64,000 nucleotides of DNA from Homarus americanus (GCF_018991925.1 NW_024737068.1:4985404-5049403); one strand, 5' to 3'. Counted from the stretch's first letter, positions 10,985 to 21,996 are shown. The notes: generated by a model not told the origin, from the sequence alone. A program made the numbers and translations.

Positions 10985-13540
10985 TTAGAACAATGAATTA
11001 GGTTCAAAATAATAATTTGATGTTCACTCTGACCTGATAATTAAAAAAAATAATTATCTTGTATTTCTCCATAAAAACAGTGACATGTATAATATAGTTC
11101 TACAAGTCCGTGTATCCAGTGAAAGTTAAACAATAACCGTGATCGCTGAAGCACCTAAAACAAAAACAAACTTTGTGACTACACCTCGATATTGCCTTGT
11201 CTAAAACAAACAGGATGCTACTTTTCAGCTCGGCTGTAGTTTCACGTAGTGGTGTGAGTTTTGTCTAAGGCTCAGTGACAAGGCATTGTTGCTCTCGGCG
11301 TGAGGGAGATTCAAGGTGTGTTGTGTTGTTTCTGCGGGACTCGCGAGGCTGTCGAGTTTCGTGAGTACATTACCGAAATTTCTTACAGCTTCTTTGGTTT
11401 TTGGTCACTACAATCACCTAAAAGACTCAAAATCACACTTCTAACTCCATTTCACAAACTCCGCCAAGATGGTGGCCCCAACACTAGATTATGCATGGTA
11501 GATGTTGTCAAATTTCGCTTGTTCCCTGGAAAAGGAGGATTGTATGTTTACATGAGTGAGGTAATAAGAGAGGTGGAGGTTAGCGAGTGAAGGTTTGTTA
11601 GTGTGATGGAGAGGGCTGGGGAAGCAATGAGATGACCTGTTGCATGTGTTGGTGCATGACTTAGGAAATGTGTAGTAGTAGTTGAAGAAAGTTAACAGGA
11701 AATAAATTTATGTAAGTAAGTAGACAAGGAAGAAAAACTGAATAAGGTGAGGGGTTTCAATATCTGGGAGTGGAAGGAACAGCGACTAACAAAGAACAGA
11801 TCTTATGAAAGTTAGGAATCCCAGCTTATTTCGCCTGATGATTAAACACCCTAATGTTAACATAACTTCCCATTTACTGTAAAGGTTTTAATCGTCTGGT
11901 AAAACAAGCGGGAGTTAGCAGTTTTAATAAGACTCCCCCAAAAAACCCCAAAACAAATGTATTAAGATACGTGTAAACGCCTTGGTTTAGGACGTTCAGG
12001 TGACGGACAGGTTGGAGGGAATGATTGAAACCCGCCTTTTGACGCATTCAATATTTATTGATGTGGTCAAAACCTGCAGAGGAGAAGGCGTTCATAATAT
12101 TACATGGTGATCCATGTGATACATAATTAGTTAGTCTCACAGTTTTATCTTAATTACTATTTATTAAACATACTGACATAACACAAAGTTTATAACTCTA
12201 TGTATCTTAGCTACGCTTCATTCCGCATTGTTTTATTACTCCAGATAAGGCAGAAACGAGTAGGCGTAATTAGTCAACAATGTTTCAGTACTGAGGGGTA
12301 TGTCGTCACTTAGGCTGTACTTACAAGTGCGGGTCAATGCAGATCAGCATGGTGTTCCAAGAGACAACAGTACTGCGTAAATTGTCCCAGCACAAATTCT
12401 AGGACAGGATTGTGAGTCGGTGTTCACCATTGCGAGCAGAGAGCTGGTCTTCACAGCATCACTGGAGAGGGCGATCTGCCTCATGGCGGGGCGGGCAGCA
12501 CCGCCGAAGACAGTCCACTCAGCAGAACCAGACTTGTCTGTAAACACTTCTACATCTGGCGAGGTCACAGGTCGAAAGATTTAATGGCAGCACACGCCAG
12601 CACTGTAGCTGAAGCCAGCGGCGATAAGAATATGTATAGGGAGAAAAGCTTCGTCATAGGAGACGAAGATGATATATTGGAGAATATTCACCACTGATGT
12701 TATTGTACGGATGTGATGTACAAACCTCCGATACAAGAGGAATAAAGAAGTTGGTAGTGATGGCAATATTATGCTTGATAATGTGTAGAGTAAAGTTTTT
12801 TTTTTTTAGTTTAGCAATTTTATTGACAAATCCTGAAGTACAGTTTGCCTATTCAGTGTAATTCAGTCAGGAGGTCCTGAGTAAAGAGGATGCAAGGACT
12901 GAGAGCCACCGATACAGTACTAGGAACTAAGGAAGTGGGAGGAACATTGAGTTGCACTGAGCGTGCTTTAGCGTAGGTGGTATGGACACGTTAAGTTACA
13001 TGAGAGATTGGTCTAAAAAAACGTATGGTTCGAAAGTGGGTGACAGGAGACAGACAGACAGGGGAAGGAAGGTACGAGATAAGACAGGAGAGAAATGTAC
13101 CGACAACAATGGTACTCGTGAATGATAAGAACATATCAAGGGAGGGAGGAGTTGCTCCATAATTTGGATCTGCTCAACACCGTTCGTTTTATTTTGCGTT
13201 TAGGGATAATATTAGGATAATATGTTAAACTATCCCACTGCGTGTAAATTTTTCCTAATCTAACTCGGTATTTCATGTTGTCTTCCGTATTGAGCTGTGA
13301 TACACATACCACGCAGTCATTTACTTCAAAGCTTTGTGAACACCAAGACTACTGGGGTACTGTGTGTTTATGTTGCAAAAATAAGAGATGTCTTTAAACC
13401 AGTCCTCGATATAAGTTTCACAGGAGATTGACGTTTAGTTAGTGGAGACAACGAAAGAAACGGTTTATTAGTCAAAGGTCGAATGTTATGTTCTACTGTT
13501 CGCGTTGCCGTACCAGTGTCTTGTCTCAGTCAAGTTAGGA
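10985..13540. other. Intergenic stretch
   Basis: About 2.5 kb of low-to-moderate complexity sequence. No exon chain, RT motif or repeat array could be supported. A minus-strand open stretch at 12344-12568 was considered and not accepted. Confidence 0.5.
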
Positions 13541-13545
13541 ACGTA

Positions 13546-13687
13546 CAGTCGGGGTCAAAAGTTTGCTCCCTCCCAAAATGAAGCAGCATCGACCCCAATC
13601 GAGATACAACAAGCAGGGTAAGTCAGTTCGGAGTCTCATTCCCGTGATTCAGTTTCACTACTAGGAGCGAACTTTTGTCCCGGATTG
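13546..13687. mobile_element. Tc1/mariner-type MITE
   Basis: A 142-bp element bounded by inverted repeats of about 28 bp: CAGTCGGGGTCAAAAGTT followed by TGCTCC on the left, and the near-complement of it on the right (GGAGCGAACTTTTGTCCCGGATTG). TA dinucleotides flank both ends (13544-13545 and 13688-13689), as expected from TA target duplication. There is no coding capacity. The CAGT start and GGTCAAAAGTTTGC core resemble Tc1/mariner termini. Confidence 0.82.
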
Positions 13688-13689
13688 TA

Positions 13690-15160
13690 CATAATAAGTT
13701 AAGGTTCCCTGTAATTATGTCTGTTCACTTAACTACTCGAGGACAATATAATTAGTTTTAACTTTATGGACAACAGCAGCGAACTTACACACAACTCCAC
13801 TGTACTGGGCTGTAAGTTATTTGACCGGAATTAACAGTCAGTCTTCACACAATTAAACGTCACCTTCAATACTGTACTTCACGAACACTTAGTACTCACG
13901 ACAGAGTACACTTAGCTTACAGAGAGGGTAGCATTCAGTGGAAGGGGGGGGGGGGTAGAGATCACAAACTAGGTTGAGGCCGGCACCTCTGATTGATAAT
14001 TGAGTTATTTTACTGACAGTCAACGCCTGTAGTCAATACTTCTTGACATGAGCTGAACGACGCATGGCGGGCTTAGTGATGGTAGGTGGGAAGACTCTGG
14101 GTATTTATGTCTATCATACTATAAGAAACTCTGGACAGGTTTATAGCACCAACGTTCTGACTGGCTCAAAAACACTGCGTTGGTGAACTAGCAAAAATGA
14201 CTGTCCCTGGCTGGCATTATTGTTTCAACATGAGTATTTTAAGGCAGGGGGAAGGAGAGGCCACCAGACTTAAGAGGTGGAATCTATAGTACTTTACATA
14301 TGCGGGCAGTCAGGTATACCAGAAATACGTGAAGAAGTGGATAATGATGGTAACAGTGACATTGATGGCGTGGGGAGTTGTTTCCTGACAAGAGAAAAAA
14401 GTGAAGACGTAGGCTTCTCGTGCAGGCTCCTCGTGACCTGTACTGGACAATGGTTGCTTGCCTTGTTTCTTTATTCAAGTGACTTATGTTTATTCAAGGT
14501 GTCTTAATTTTCTATTGTTTATATAATTCGTTTCTATTGTCACTTAGTAAATGTTGCTTCTGTTAATTTTCCTTAAATGTCGCGCGTCCCGGCAACAAAA
14601 CATTCACCTCCTTGGTATGTCTGCTTCACACGTCAACAATTATTCAATAAAACTCCACGACAAACACTCAGGCTGTCTCCTGAACCGGAAGTTGATCTTA
14701 TCGTGTCTTCATACTGTTATCGTAGAATATACGATAAGAAGACGAGATTGTAAGCTTTGAGTGTCAATTTTAATATTATTATTGGTGTTGGTTCTTTTAT
14801 CATTATATTTGTTTATAATTTGTTACTGTACATATAATTGTGGACTTGGTTAGTTATGGTAAACGAATCTTTTAGTTGCATCGGTTTTTTGGTTTTCACC
14901 GATGTGGGTTTGTTTTGGGGGTAACGAGCTCTTCTTAGCTGATCGCTCTTGTCACCACAGAGCCGGCACTCTGTCAACACAAACTTCCCCTACCAAAGCC
15001 ATCTCAACCTACGTTATTGCTGAACAACGGTGGAACATCTTTAAGATAATTTCACGAGTATACTTCTGTTGCAACCTATATAGGTTTGTCGTGATTACTG
15101 TGTTGAATAAATTCAACACGGGGAGGAAGATGTACAGGCAGTAGGCAGCTATCAAACAGG
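13690..15160. other. Intergenic stretch
   Basis: Nothing supported except a run of ten or so G residues near 13945-13955. AT-rich at 14760-14850. Confidence 0.5.
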
Positions 15161-15162
15161 GA

Positions 15163-16125
15163 GGTTGCGTTAGGCTTACCCACACAGCCAACTCCAAAGT
15201 TTGTTTTACTAGAGATAAGGCACCCGGCGAGCCATGACTACAACATATTTTTTTTTCCTTTAGTGGTATGTTAGCCAGCCTATAGGGGGCATTGAGACAG
15301 TGCTGTACTGTTCATCGCCTCACGCCCCAAAACCACACTTTGAGTAGTATCCTCTAGGCCATGGGTTAGTTAAGACGTCGTCCCCACCCTCACCCTCCTG
15401 AAGGGGACGGGACACCACACAGAGTCCTCCACCGCCACCCCGTCCTGTGGACCGTCAGTGACACGAGACTAAGTGTGCTAACCTAGGTTGTTACCCCCGT
15501 GGAAAAATCACGTGTGGATGCCTGGTTGCGACAAGAGCAATCCAGGCTGGCCTATTGAACCTAAGTAGTTAATCAAGTCACGCTTACCAGTTCTCCTTGC
15601 CGCGACAACCGTTTACATTGACTGTCAGTGACGCGAGACTGTGTGTGGTAACCCAAGGGTACCTTTTTGGTGTTATTCCACGTAGAAAGAAATTCTTGTG
15701 CGGAAGCCTGGTTGCAACAAGAGAAATCCAAGCTGGCAGTAAATGTATCACTTGAAGAATTAAGGCTCTGTTAAGTCATACCCATAGTAGAGTAATCACA
15801 TGTGTATCCAAGTTGAAAATTCCCTCGTTAGAAGATTAATTTTATTACAGCGTGAATGTGAGTGACTCGTATAACCATGCAAATTGTAAAGCATTGTGTA
15901 ACCAATAACTTAGATGGATGTTGGAAATTAATGGAACTCATTAAATCATCATTTATCAAGTATAAATCATGGAATGTCGGGTGGTGGAGTGAATTTCTAC
16001 GTAGATACGCCATAATCTCCTGTAAGTAACCAGTGTGAAGGTATCGAACTCTACGGTAAGAAATATAGGAAACACAATATAATATAATCTTTATATAACA
16101 TCCACACCTAAACTACTAAATCCAT
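15163..16125 (-). repeat. Dispersed ~1-kb repeat family A, copy 1
   Basis: Nearly its whole length is the reverse complement of 40614-41667. Shared ends are GGTTGCGTTAGGCTTACCC at the left here and an AAATCCAT-type right end. This copy lacks about 95 bp present in copy 2 (there about 40838-40940). It contains two diverged direct repeats of about 170 bp, each with the CTGGTTGCGACAAGAGCAAT-like core (about 15520 and 15705). A short open stretch (15828-16013, minus) is shared with copy 2. The class of element is unknown: no RT, transposase or clear terminal inverted repeat was recognised. Confidence 0.8.
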
Positions 16126-16128
16126 GAA

Positions 16129-16330
16129 AGGCAGCTACCAAACAGGGAGGTACTACCGCCTGGGAAGATATTGGAAGCATCATGTGTTGTCTAATGGTAG
16201 ACCCTGCTGCCATATGTCATCACACACAATTGTAGGGTCTCAGTTATTTCTCTTTCTTGGACAACGCAACATACAGTATACATCGTTTCTCACTCTTGAT
16301 CGGTTTTATTTTCCATTCCTGTATTTATGA
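16129..16330 (+). repeat. Dispersed repeat family B, copy 1 (truncated)
   Basis: Shares CAAACAGGGAGGTACTACCG and the following approximately 190 bp with copies at 25257 and 26471. It lacks the internal (TTA)n tract and right tail found in those copies, and a segment of about 50 bp present in them is missing here. No coding capacity. Confidence 0.7.
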
Positions 16331-16552
16331 TAACCGGTGACTCTACAATTATTCTTATATGACCGGTACGCTTATTACAGTCCACGGGAGTTCATGACCG
16401 AGTATGTGTTCTTATGATTAATTATAACAGTCCTCCACAAATTTTCAAGAGAAAGAACACTACAGTGTGGGTGATGCGTGTCTTCAGCGCCATTAGTGAA
16501 TTAAGCCTCAGGAAAGGTGACTTTTGGTAATAAAATACACACGACCAGGGTA

Positions 16553-16770
16553 GGTTGGGGTATGGGGTCAGGATGGGGTTGTAGGGTGGAGGTGTAGGAT
16601 GGAGTTGTAGGGTGGGGTATAGGGTCAGGATGGGGTTGTAGGGTGGAGGTGTAGGATGGGGGATGTAGGGTAGAGGTGTAAGATAGAGGTGTAGGATGGA
16701 GTTGTAGGGTGGGGTATAGGGTCAGGATGGGGTTGGAGGTGTAGAATGGTGGTGTTGGATGCAGGGTTAT
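16553..16770. repeat. GGGT-rich minisatellite
   Basis: Imperfect units built of GGATGGGGTTGTAGGGTGG and GGTGTAGGAT, about seven copies. G-rich on the plus strand. The rest of 16331-17155 shows no supported feature. Confidence 0.8.
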
Positions 16771-17159
16771 ATGTACTCGCTCCAACCATAGATTCGTACG
16801 TACTCTACGAACATAATCTTGAAAACTTAAAGAAAATATTAGGGGATGTAGTTCTGCCTTACGTTGTGCGACACTATATAGACTACAGAGGTCTGCACTG
16901 GTTACTCGCATTGTGGTGTGGGCGTGGGCTGACACTGAGAAATGTTTGCGGGGGGCGAAACGGGTGTGGGTTCAAACTTGAAAATATCTGGGGGAGCAGG
17001 AGGACGGGTTTGAGTTTACTTATGCAGGTGACTCTTTGGATCTTTGCAGGTCAAGATAAATTATTCCTTAATTTTGCTACTTTAATATTGGACACTAGAC
17101 CGTTAACAGGTGATCTATCTCAGAGAGAAAGAGAGTGCTTGTATTGCCTCCTCCCTAAT

Positions 17160-17625
17160 AGTGACATTCTCTTGTATATCTCGGGGACCAGAAGGGGTGA
17201 CAGTACTCCAGACGGGGAAGCATCCCACTCTTGAAGATTGTGACGAGGGACGGATCGCCTAGATATCTCAACGACCTTCTTATAAGACCTACTAGTTTAG
17301 TTGCTTGATTCACTGTCTTCTCACTGTGGCCCGAGAACTTCAGTTCATTGTCAACATATACACACAGGTCTTCTATTAAAGTAGTTTCTTCGTCCCGTTG
17401 GGACATATGATAAGCCTCCTTATTGTTGGTGCGACCCAGGTGTAGCTTCTTCACTTCTTGACATTGAATCTTAGCAGCCATTTCTTCGACCAGTCTTGAA
17501 GCTGACATAGATCTTTCTGTAGCTCTTCACAGTTCGCTTGGTTCTTAATTTCCCTGAATAACTTGACATCGTCTGTAGACATTTCACATTTGTATATGGA
17601 GGAGTGTATAGCTTCTGGCATCCTT
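17160..17625 (-). mobile_element. Old CR1/L2-like LINE relic (RT palm to thumb)
   Basis: On the minus strand the relic starts near 17600 with a TDDVKLFREI motif, equivalent to the RT catalytic box with FAD altered to STD. It continues through EELQKDL.QLQDW, then KKLHLGRTNNKEAYHM, LIEDLCVYVDNELKFSGHSE and LGLIRRSLRYL-like strings, and LPRLEYCHPFWSPR at about 17180. At least one frameshift separates the pieces. It is degraded and 5' and 3' truncated. Confidence 0.72.
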
Positions 17626-17629
17626 GCAT

Positions 17630-17915
17630 TGCTTGTAATTTTAATTGCTTACTGAAACATTTACCACTTAATAACCTGCTAAAATTTCACTTAGCGGGTT
17701 GAATGCGATCAGACTTGCGGGTGTGGGGTGAGAGTGGGCAAGGTACTGCGGGTGCGGTGCGGGCCTGGGTAATATATTCAAAGCTTCTTCTGTTGTGTGG
17801 CGTGTGTAGATATGGTACTGTGGGTGCGGTAGACGGTTAGTATTCGATATAGAGATTATCTTATCTCGGTAATTTTGAAGAGCGCCAGCAATGTGTCAGA
17901 TATGAGGAGATGTTT
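17630..17915. other. Upstream flank of gene B
   Basis: Contains GGGTGCGGT-type short repeats around 17715-17840. No TATA box or initiator could be assigned; the promoter may be further upstream because the first visible exon begins at a splice acceptor. Confidence 0.4.
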
Positions 17916-17923
17916 TCTTGCAG

Positions 17924-18193
17924 GTTGTTGTCGTCACTGCCCGGGTGTGAGGGGTCACGATGGAGGAGGCGGTCACGTGCCAAGTGTGCTCGGATGTGTA
18001 CCAGTCTGGACTCCGCGATCCCCTGGTGCTGTGCTGTGGCCATACCTTCTGTCGCAGCTGTCTCTCCAGCCTTCGTGTCAGGGGCGACTTCAACTGTCCC
18101 TCCTGCAGGCGAGACCTTGACCACATTGACTTGGAAGATTTGCCTATCTGTTTCTCGTTATTGGGTTTAGCATCCAGCTACACTCATTTCCAG
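17924..18193 (+). CDS. Gene B exon with start codon: RING finger (TRIM-cyclophilin-like gene)
   Basis: Coding starts at ATG 17960 and runs 78 codons to a CAG|GTGTGT donor at 18193, phase 0. Bases 17924-17959 are 5' UTR after a good acceptor (TTTTCTTGCAG), so a non-coding upstream exon is likely. The product begins with a C3HC4 RING: Cys7, Cys10, Cys26, His28, Cys31, Cys34, Cys46 and Cys49 (CQVC, CGHTFCRSC, CPSC). RING fingers of this type recruit E2 enzymes for ubiquitin transfer. The following LPICFSLLGLA resembles the LP-N-xLL linker that often follows the RING in TRIM proteins. This ATG is chosen because it sits six residues before the first RING cysteine and shorter starts would lose the RING. 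Upstream CpG-containing sequence is GC-rich compared with its surroundings. Confidence 0.85.
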
Positions 18194-18856
18194 GTGTGTG
18201 TGTGTGTGTGTTTTTTTTTATTTGGGGGGGCTTATGTATACCGTCAACCCACAAGCAAATTGAAGTAATTTTTGTGACTAAAAACTGGGTTCTTTTTTAA
18301 TCGACGGGTGACGCATCTACCGACCAAAGAGAAACGAATCATCTTTACATAGACTTATCATTTATAATTTGTTTCATTATAAATAAATAAATACAATCTT
18401 AATATTTTATTGTTAGCCTTAACTTAAATAAATGATGTAAGCGGGTGACGTGACTCACTACAGGACCGCTAGTAGTCGTGTACATGATCTTGCCTCACCG
18501 CTACTCTTCTCACTCATACACTCGAGTCTTATACAATTTGATCATGTACTCTACTAAAAATAGAGTACTCATGTTGTCATTGCTCCTGGCGTCGTCATAT
18601 AATGTTACCAGGTCAGATACTGTCAGTCAGCTCAGTAATTAAAAGCTCTAGCCGCTATTGTTCAGTTATGGATGATGAGTGAACGGAACCAACTTGTGTG
18701 GCGAATACTTAAGGTGGTTTGTGTGCTGGTCATGTTATTACCTGATGCCACTCTCAGGGGAGCTCAGTCTCACAGGTATATACACAGTAACTAACTAGGA
18801 GTGAAAGATAATTATTTAGAGGACAATATTCAAATTACATAATCTTCTCTCGGCAG
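18194..18856 (+). other. Gene B intron 1
   Basis: 663 bp, GT at 18194 and AG at 18855-18856 preceded by CTTCTCTCGG. Phase 0. The donor region merges into a short TG run. No element recognised inside. Confidence 0.75.
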
Positions 18857-19474
18857 TGTGAGACCTGCAGTGACCATGGGGGTGACCTGACCTACTGGTG
18901 CCGGGGGTGTAATGCGGCTCTGTGTGGCCTCTGTCTCTACTCCAGCCACCCACAAAACCACGATGTCCAGCTAGCTAAAGTCTGTCTCCAAGAGAAGAAA
19001 CACGCACTACAAGGACAAATTAAACAATACAGTCAAGTTTTAATTGATAAGAAAAAAATTATTACTGACAAGGCCAGCAGTTACTTTATTAAGCTCAAAA
19101 GACTGTGTATTAATAGTAATCGACTTCATGATGCTGAGAAAGATGTGGCTGCCATCTCAGAAGACGTAGAAGAAGTCTGCAACATTGATAATATGATAAT
19201 CTCGGAGGTGAAGCTGAAGAGTTTACAGATAAAACATCGACCCATTGTAGCAGAAGATGACGATGAAACAGAAACTGATCACGTGGCTGAAGGTTTATAT
19301 TCAAATAACATAGCCGAAGAAAACAGCCAGGGTGATGCAGCCAGCGCCTGCCACCACAACACAATAAATGACGACTTTCCTGTAGACAGACGCCGTGCTA
19401 GGCTGGACTCCTGCGATGGAAAACTCTTGCTACACACAATCAGTGCTCGTGTTGACAGTCGCCTCTTTTTGCAG
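18857..19474 (+). CDS. Gene B exon: B-box 2, coiled coil and acidic linker
   Basis: A 206-codon exon, phase 0 at both ends (CAG|TGT acceptor, CAG|GTAAAG donor). It opens with a textbook B-box 2: Cys82-x2-His85-x7-Cys93-x2-Cys96-x4-Cys101-x2-Cys104-x4-His109-x3-His113. Next comes a lysine- and glutamine-rich region (about residues 120-185; QEKKHALQGQIKQYSQVLID onwards) that reads as a coiled coil, the usual dimerisation part of TRIM proteins. An acidic stretch (EDDDETETD, about residue 212) and a low-complexity linker lead to the donor. Together with the upstream RING this is the tripartite RBCC motif. The assignment of the coiled coil is by eye; no heptad score was computed. Confidence 0.85.
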
Positions 19475-20356
19475 GTAAAGTCCAGTTACTATAAAGAGGT
19501 ACAGGGGGTGATGCATATTCATGTTGACAGTTCTGCTTAAAACTAGATTAAAACTGACTTATCATGTACCAATGAGTTCTCGGGATTAAGCATAAAAACA
19601 TAAATTCATAACAAGTGCACTTCTGATAAGCCTCCCCCTCACCACATCCCCCTTGTGTTCCCCCACCTCTTACCTCTGATGCAACCCCTTTACTGAGACA
19701 ATATTGTGTGTAATAGGATAAACAAGAGAGAACATCTCGCACTAAACCTTTTAATAACAGTACTTATAATCCCCTGGTCGTTGTGAACCTAATGGGGAAC
19801 TTCAATAACACTCTAGTGCCGTCGCTTCACCAAGAACAAATAGTAATAAGTAATACAGTATCCGTATATTTACTTACTGCGGGGCAACCTGGCAGTTTGT
19901 TTCTGGTTCCATTGAAAACTTGTACCAATATTAATGTTTCAAATCTACGGGTCTACTTCTTATAGATTAAATTGTTTAAAAGTTTCCCAGTAATACTGTG
20001 TTAAGAGGGTTTATATCAAGAACTGTAATATACAACAAACAGTTCAATGGTATCGTCACACTATTCCTGGTGACGGCTCAAGCGTCTAAGTGTGTTATGA
20101 AGCAACTAATACTGAGAGTTTTTTAATCTAAACCTGACCTATTTACCTTCCATGTAAACCTCCTGTGAGTCCTTGGTGGTATGATGTTTTGTTTGCATTG
20201 CCTAGAACGGGGTTGTGTCATTGGGGTGTTCACTTGGCTGATACTGTATATCAAATTCCTTAATGCATCAGGCATTCCTCTTAATTAATATACACATATA
20301 CCTTAATAGACATGCTATATTTTACCCCTTAAATTACATGAATTTCTTCTTTGTAG
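19475..20356 (+). other. Gene B intron 2
   Basis: 882 bp, GT...AG with TTCTTCTTTGTAG at the acceptor. Phase 0. No inserted element recognised. Confidence 0.7.
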
Positions 20357-20845
20357 CTGCCGACGGAGGTGTTCCTAGAGTTGAGTGTTGGCAAGCAAAG
20401 TCTGGGTCGTGTATACATCGAGCTGTGGACTCACCTGCGTCGTGCACAACAATTCCTGGCACTCTGTCTTGGCTCTTTGGGATCTTCCTACGTCGGCGCC
20501 TCCTTCGTTGTTACCGCTCATAACCAAGAAAGAGAAACCTTGGACGTTCGTAGATATGTACTTCCAGATGGTTCAACAAGCAACAGGATTCTAATGAGTG
20601 ACTTAGAGTGGGGTGGAAGGTTTTCAGGACCTGCAAAGAAACGAACAGTAATGGGATCCTTTTATGGTACAGACACACACGGTTTTGGCATCTGCACAAG
20701 AGGGCAGCCCTTAGGAACTTTCCAGTGTCCTTTCGGGAGAGTATCGTCAGGGATGGGGGTGGTGGAGGTTGCTGTCCGTCATAACCCCATCACCGAGGTC
20801 ACCATCACTGACTGTGGCATCGTCATCCCTGACCTCATTCCTTAA
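20357..20845 (+). CDS. Gene B last exon: cyclophilin-like domain
   Basis: 162 residues ending at TAA 20843-20845, giving a protein of about 446 aa. The exon begins in phase 0 with LPTEVFLELSVG, so the cyclophilin-like domain is exactly one exon. Cyclophilin landmarks are in order: VFLELSVG, LGRVYIELW, QQFLALCLG, YVGASF (331-334 for GASF), GFGICT (393-398), FGRV and TITDCG (433-438). The isomerase residues of human cyclophilin A are not kept: the Arg55 position reads Val, the FMCQ segment is absent, GFGICT replaces QFFICT, and the tryptophan and histidine of the pocket are not visible. The likely role is substrate or ligand recognition for the RING ligase, without prolyl isomerisation. That is inference. 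Gene A at 763-1254 has the paralogous exon with the same splice phase. Confidence 0.85.
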   Translation: MPTEVFLELSVGKQSLGRVYIELWTHLRRAQQFLALCLGSLGSSYVGASFVVTAHNQERETLDVRRYVLPDGSTSNRILMSDLEWGGRFSGPAKKRTVMGSFYGTDTHGFGICTRGQPLGTFQCPFGRVSSGMGVVEVAVRHNPITEVTITDCGIVIPDLIP

Positions 20846-20902
20846 GATTTTCATTATTTCCGGCAATTTGTCAAGGATGCCATTAAGGTACGCTTCTAAA
20901 TG

Positions 20903-20923
20903 AAAAACAAACAAACAAACAAA

Positions 20924-20955
<32 letters not shown>
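20903..20955. repeat. (CAAA)n and poly(A) tract
   Basis: Several CAAA units followed by about 30 A residues, 60 bp after the gene B stop codon. It could be genomic A-rich sequence in the 3' UTR. The region 20956-21520 has no other feature than the poly(A) signal and a short TG run near 21100. Confidence 0.8.
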
Positions 20956-20957
<2 letters not shown>

Positions 20958-21454
20958 CCTTCACTTCCATGATGATTTTTTTACAAAATTAAAATTTTCC
21001 TCTTTTTCAGCATTAATTTTACTAGTGCGTTACGTTACTTTCTTAGGGGATATTAAGACTACAAACTCCCAAACTCAATAATTCTTCTTCTTGAACTGTG
21101 TGTGTGTGTGTTAGGTGCAATTTTATAAGCTAGTTATTTTTTAATATAATTGTACTGGGGATATGGAACCAAAATATGGCTGTGGAAATTCCTTCCCACT
21201 GCAACTGAGCATCTGTAACACAAGTGACCAGTTGGAGTCATTACAGAGCTCAGGTCACTGGTGTAGTAAAGAGAGATATTAACTAGGACATTGTTGGGAA
21301 GACGACACAAGGCTGTTGACTGTGGTGCTTCTAGGGCAAACATCGATACATTTAACCAACGTGTTGTGATTCATTGCTGTCATGATATATTTTATAACCT
21401 CTTGATATTTTACAAACTTTGTATATGTTCAAATATGAAGTAATTTGTGTACTT

Positions 21455-21460
21455 AATAAA
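21455..21460 (+). promoter_or_regulatory. Candidate poly(A) signal for gene B
   Basis: AATAAA in ACTTAATAAAGTTACG, about 610 bp after the stop codon, the first good plus-strand hexamer downstream. Confidence 0.35.
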
Positions 21461-21529
21461 GTTACGAGTCATTTTATCAATTGGTTAATGTGCCTTAGTC
21501 CTTTCCATACGGTCAGGTATAGGTGTTGG

Positions 21530-21579
21530 ATGTTGTAGTGTGTGCAACTGCTGTAGTGTATGTGTGGGTGTATGACTGT

Positions 21580-21612
<33 letters not shown>

Positions 21613-21657
21613 ACTGTTGTAGTGTGTGTGTGTGTGTGTGGCTCTATGACTGTTGTA

Positions 21658-21690
<33 letters not shown>

Positions 21691-21760
21691 TGGGGCTATA
21701 TGACTATTATAGTGTGTGTATCTTTGTGACTGTTGTAGTGTGTGTGTGGCTGTATGACTG
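21530..21760. repeat. TG-rich compound satellite, left part
   Basis: TG runs punctuated by CTATGACTGTTGTAGTG-type spacers, the same unit as in the large array at 22880-24745. The two parts are separated by LINE tails and a minisatellite. Confidence 0.85.
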
Positions 21761-21781
21761 TTAATAATAATAATAATAATG

Positions 21782-21816
<35 letters not shown>

Positions 21817-21996
21817 TAACGGTTTATTGAAAGAGCATGGCAGCCAGAAGGCTGAAAATATCCAGTTACATAATTGGGGAATGGGTCTCTTGATTTACAA
21901 ATAATATACAAGTAACATAAGTTATGCAAATATGATATATAATAACTAGGTGGGGAGAAGCTCAGACTAAAGGGCATTTCAACATAGTGACAGTGC
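21761..21996 (-). mobile_element. 3' tail fragment of the (TTA)n-tailed LINE family
   Basis: Begins with an (AAT)n run, then TTAACGGTTTATTGAAAGAG, and matches 53546-53758 closely over about 220 bp. Read on the minus strand it is a 3' UTR ending in AATAAA, CCGTTAA and (TTA)n. It is a strongly 5'-truncated copy, inserted into the TG satellite. Confidence 0.82.

Noticed and set aside
12344..12568. Minus-strand VEVFTDKSGSAEW, reminiscent of an RNase H start (FTDGS)
   Set aside because: Only one short motif matches; later RNase H residues are not found and there is no adjacent RT.
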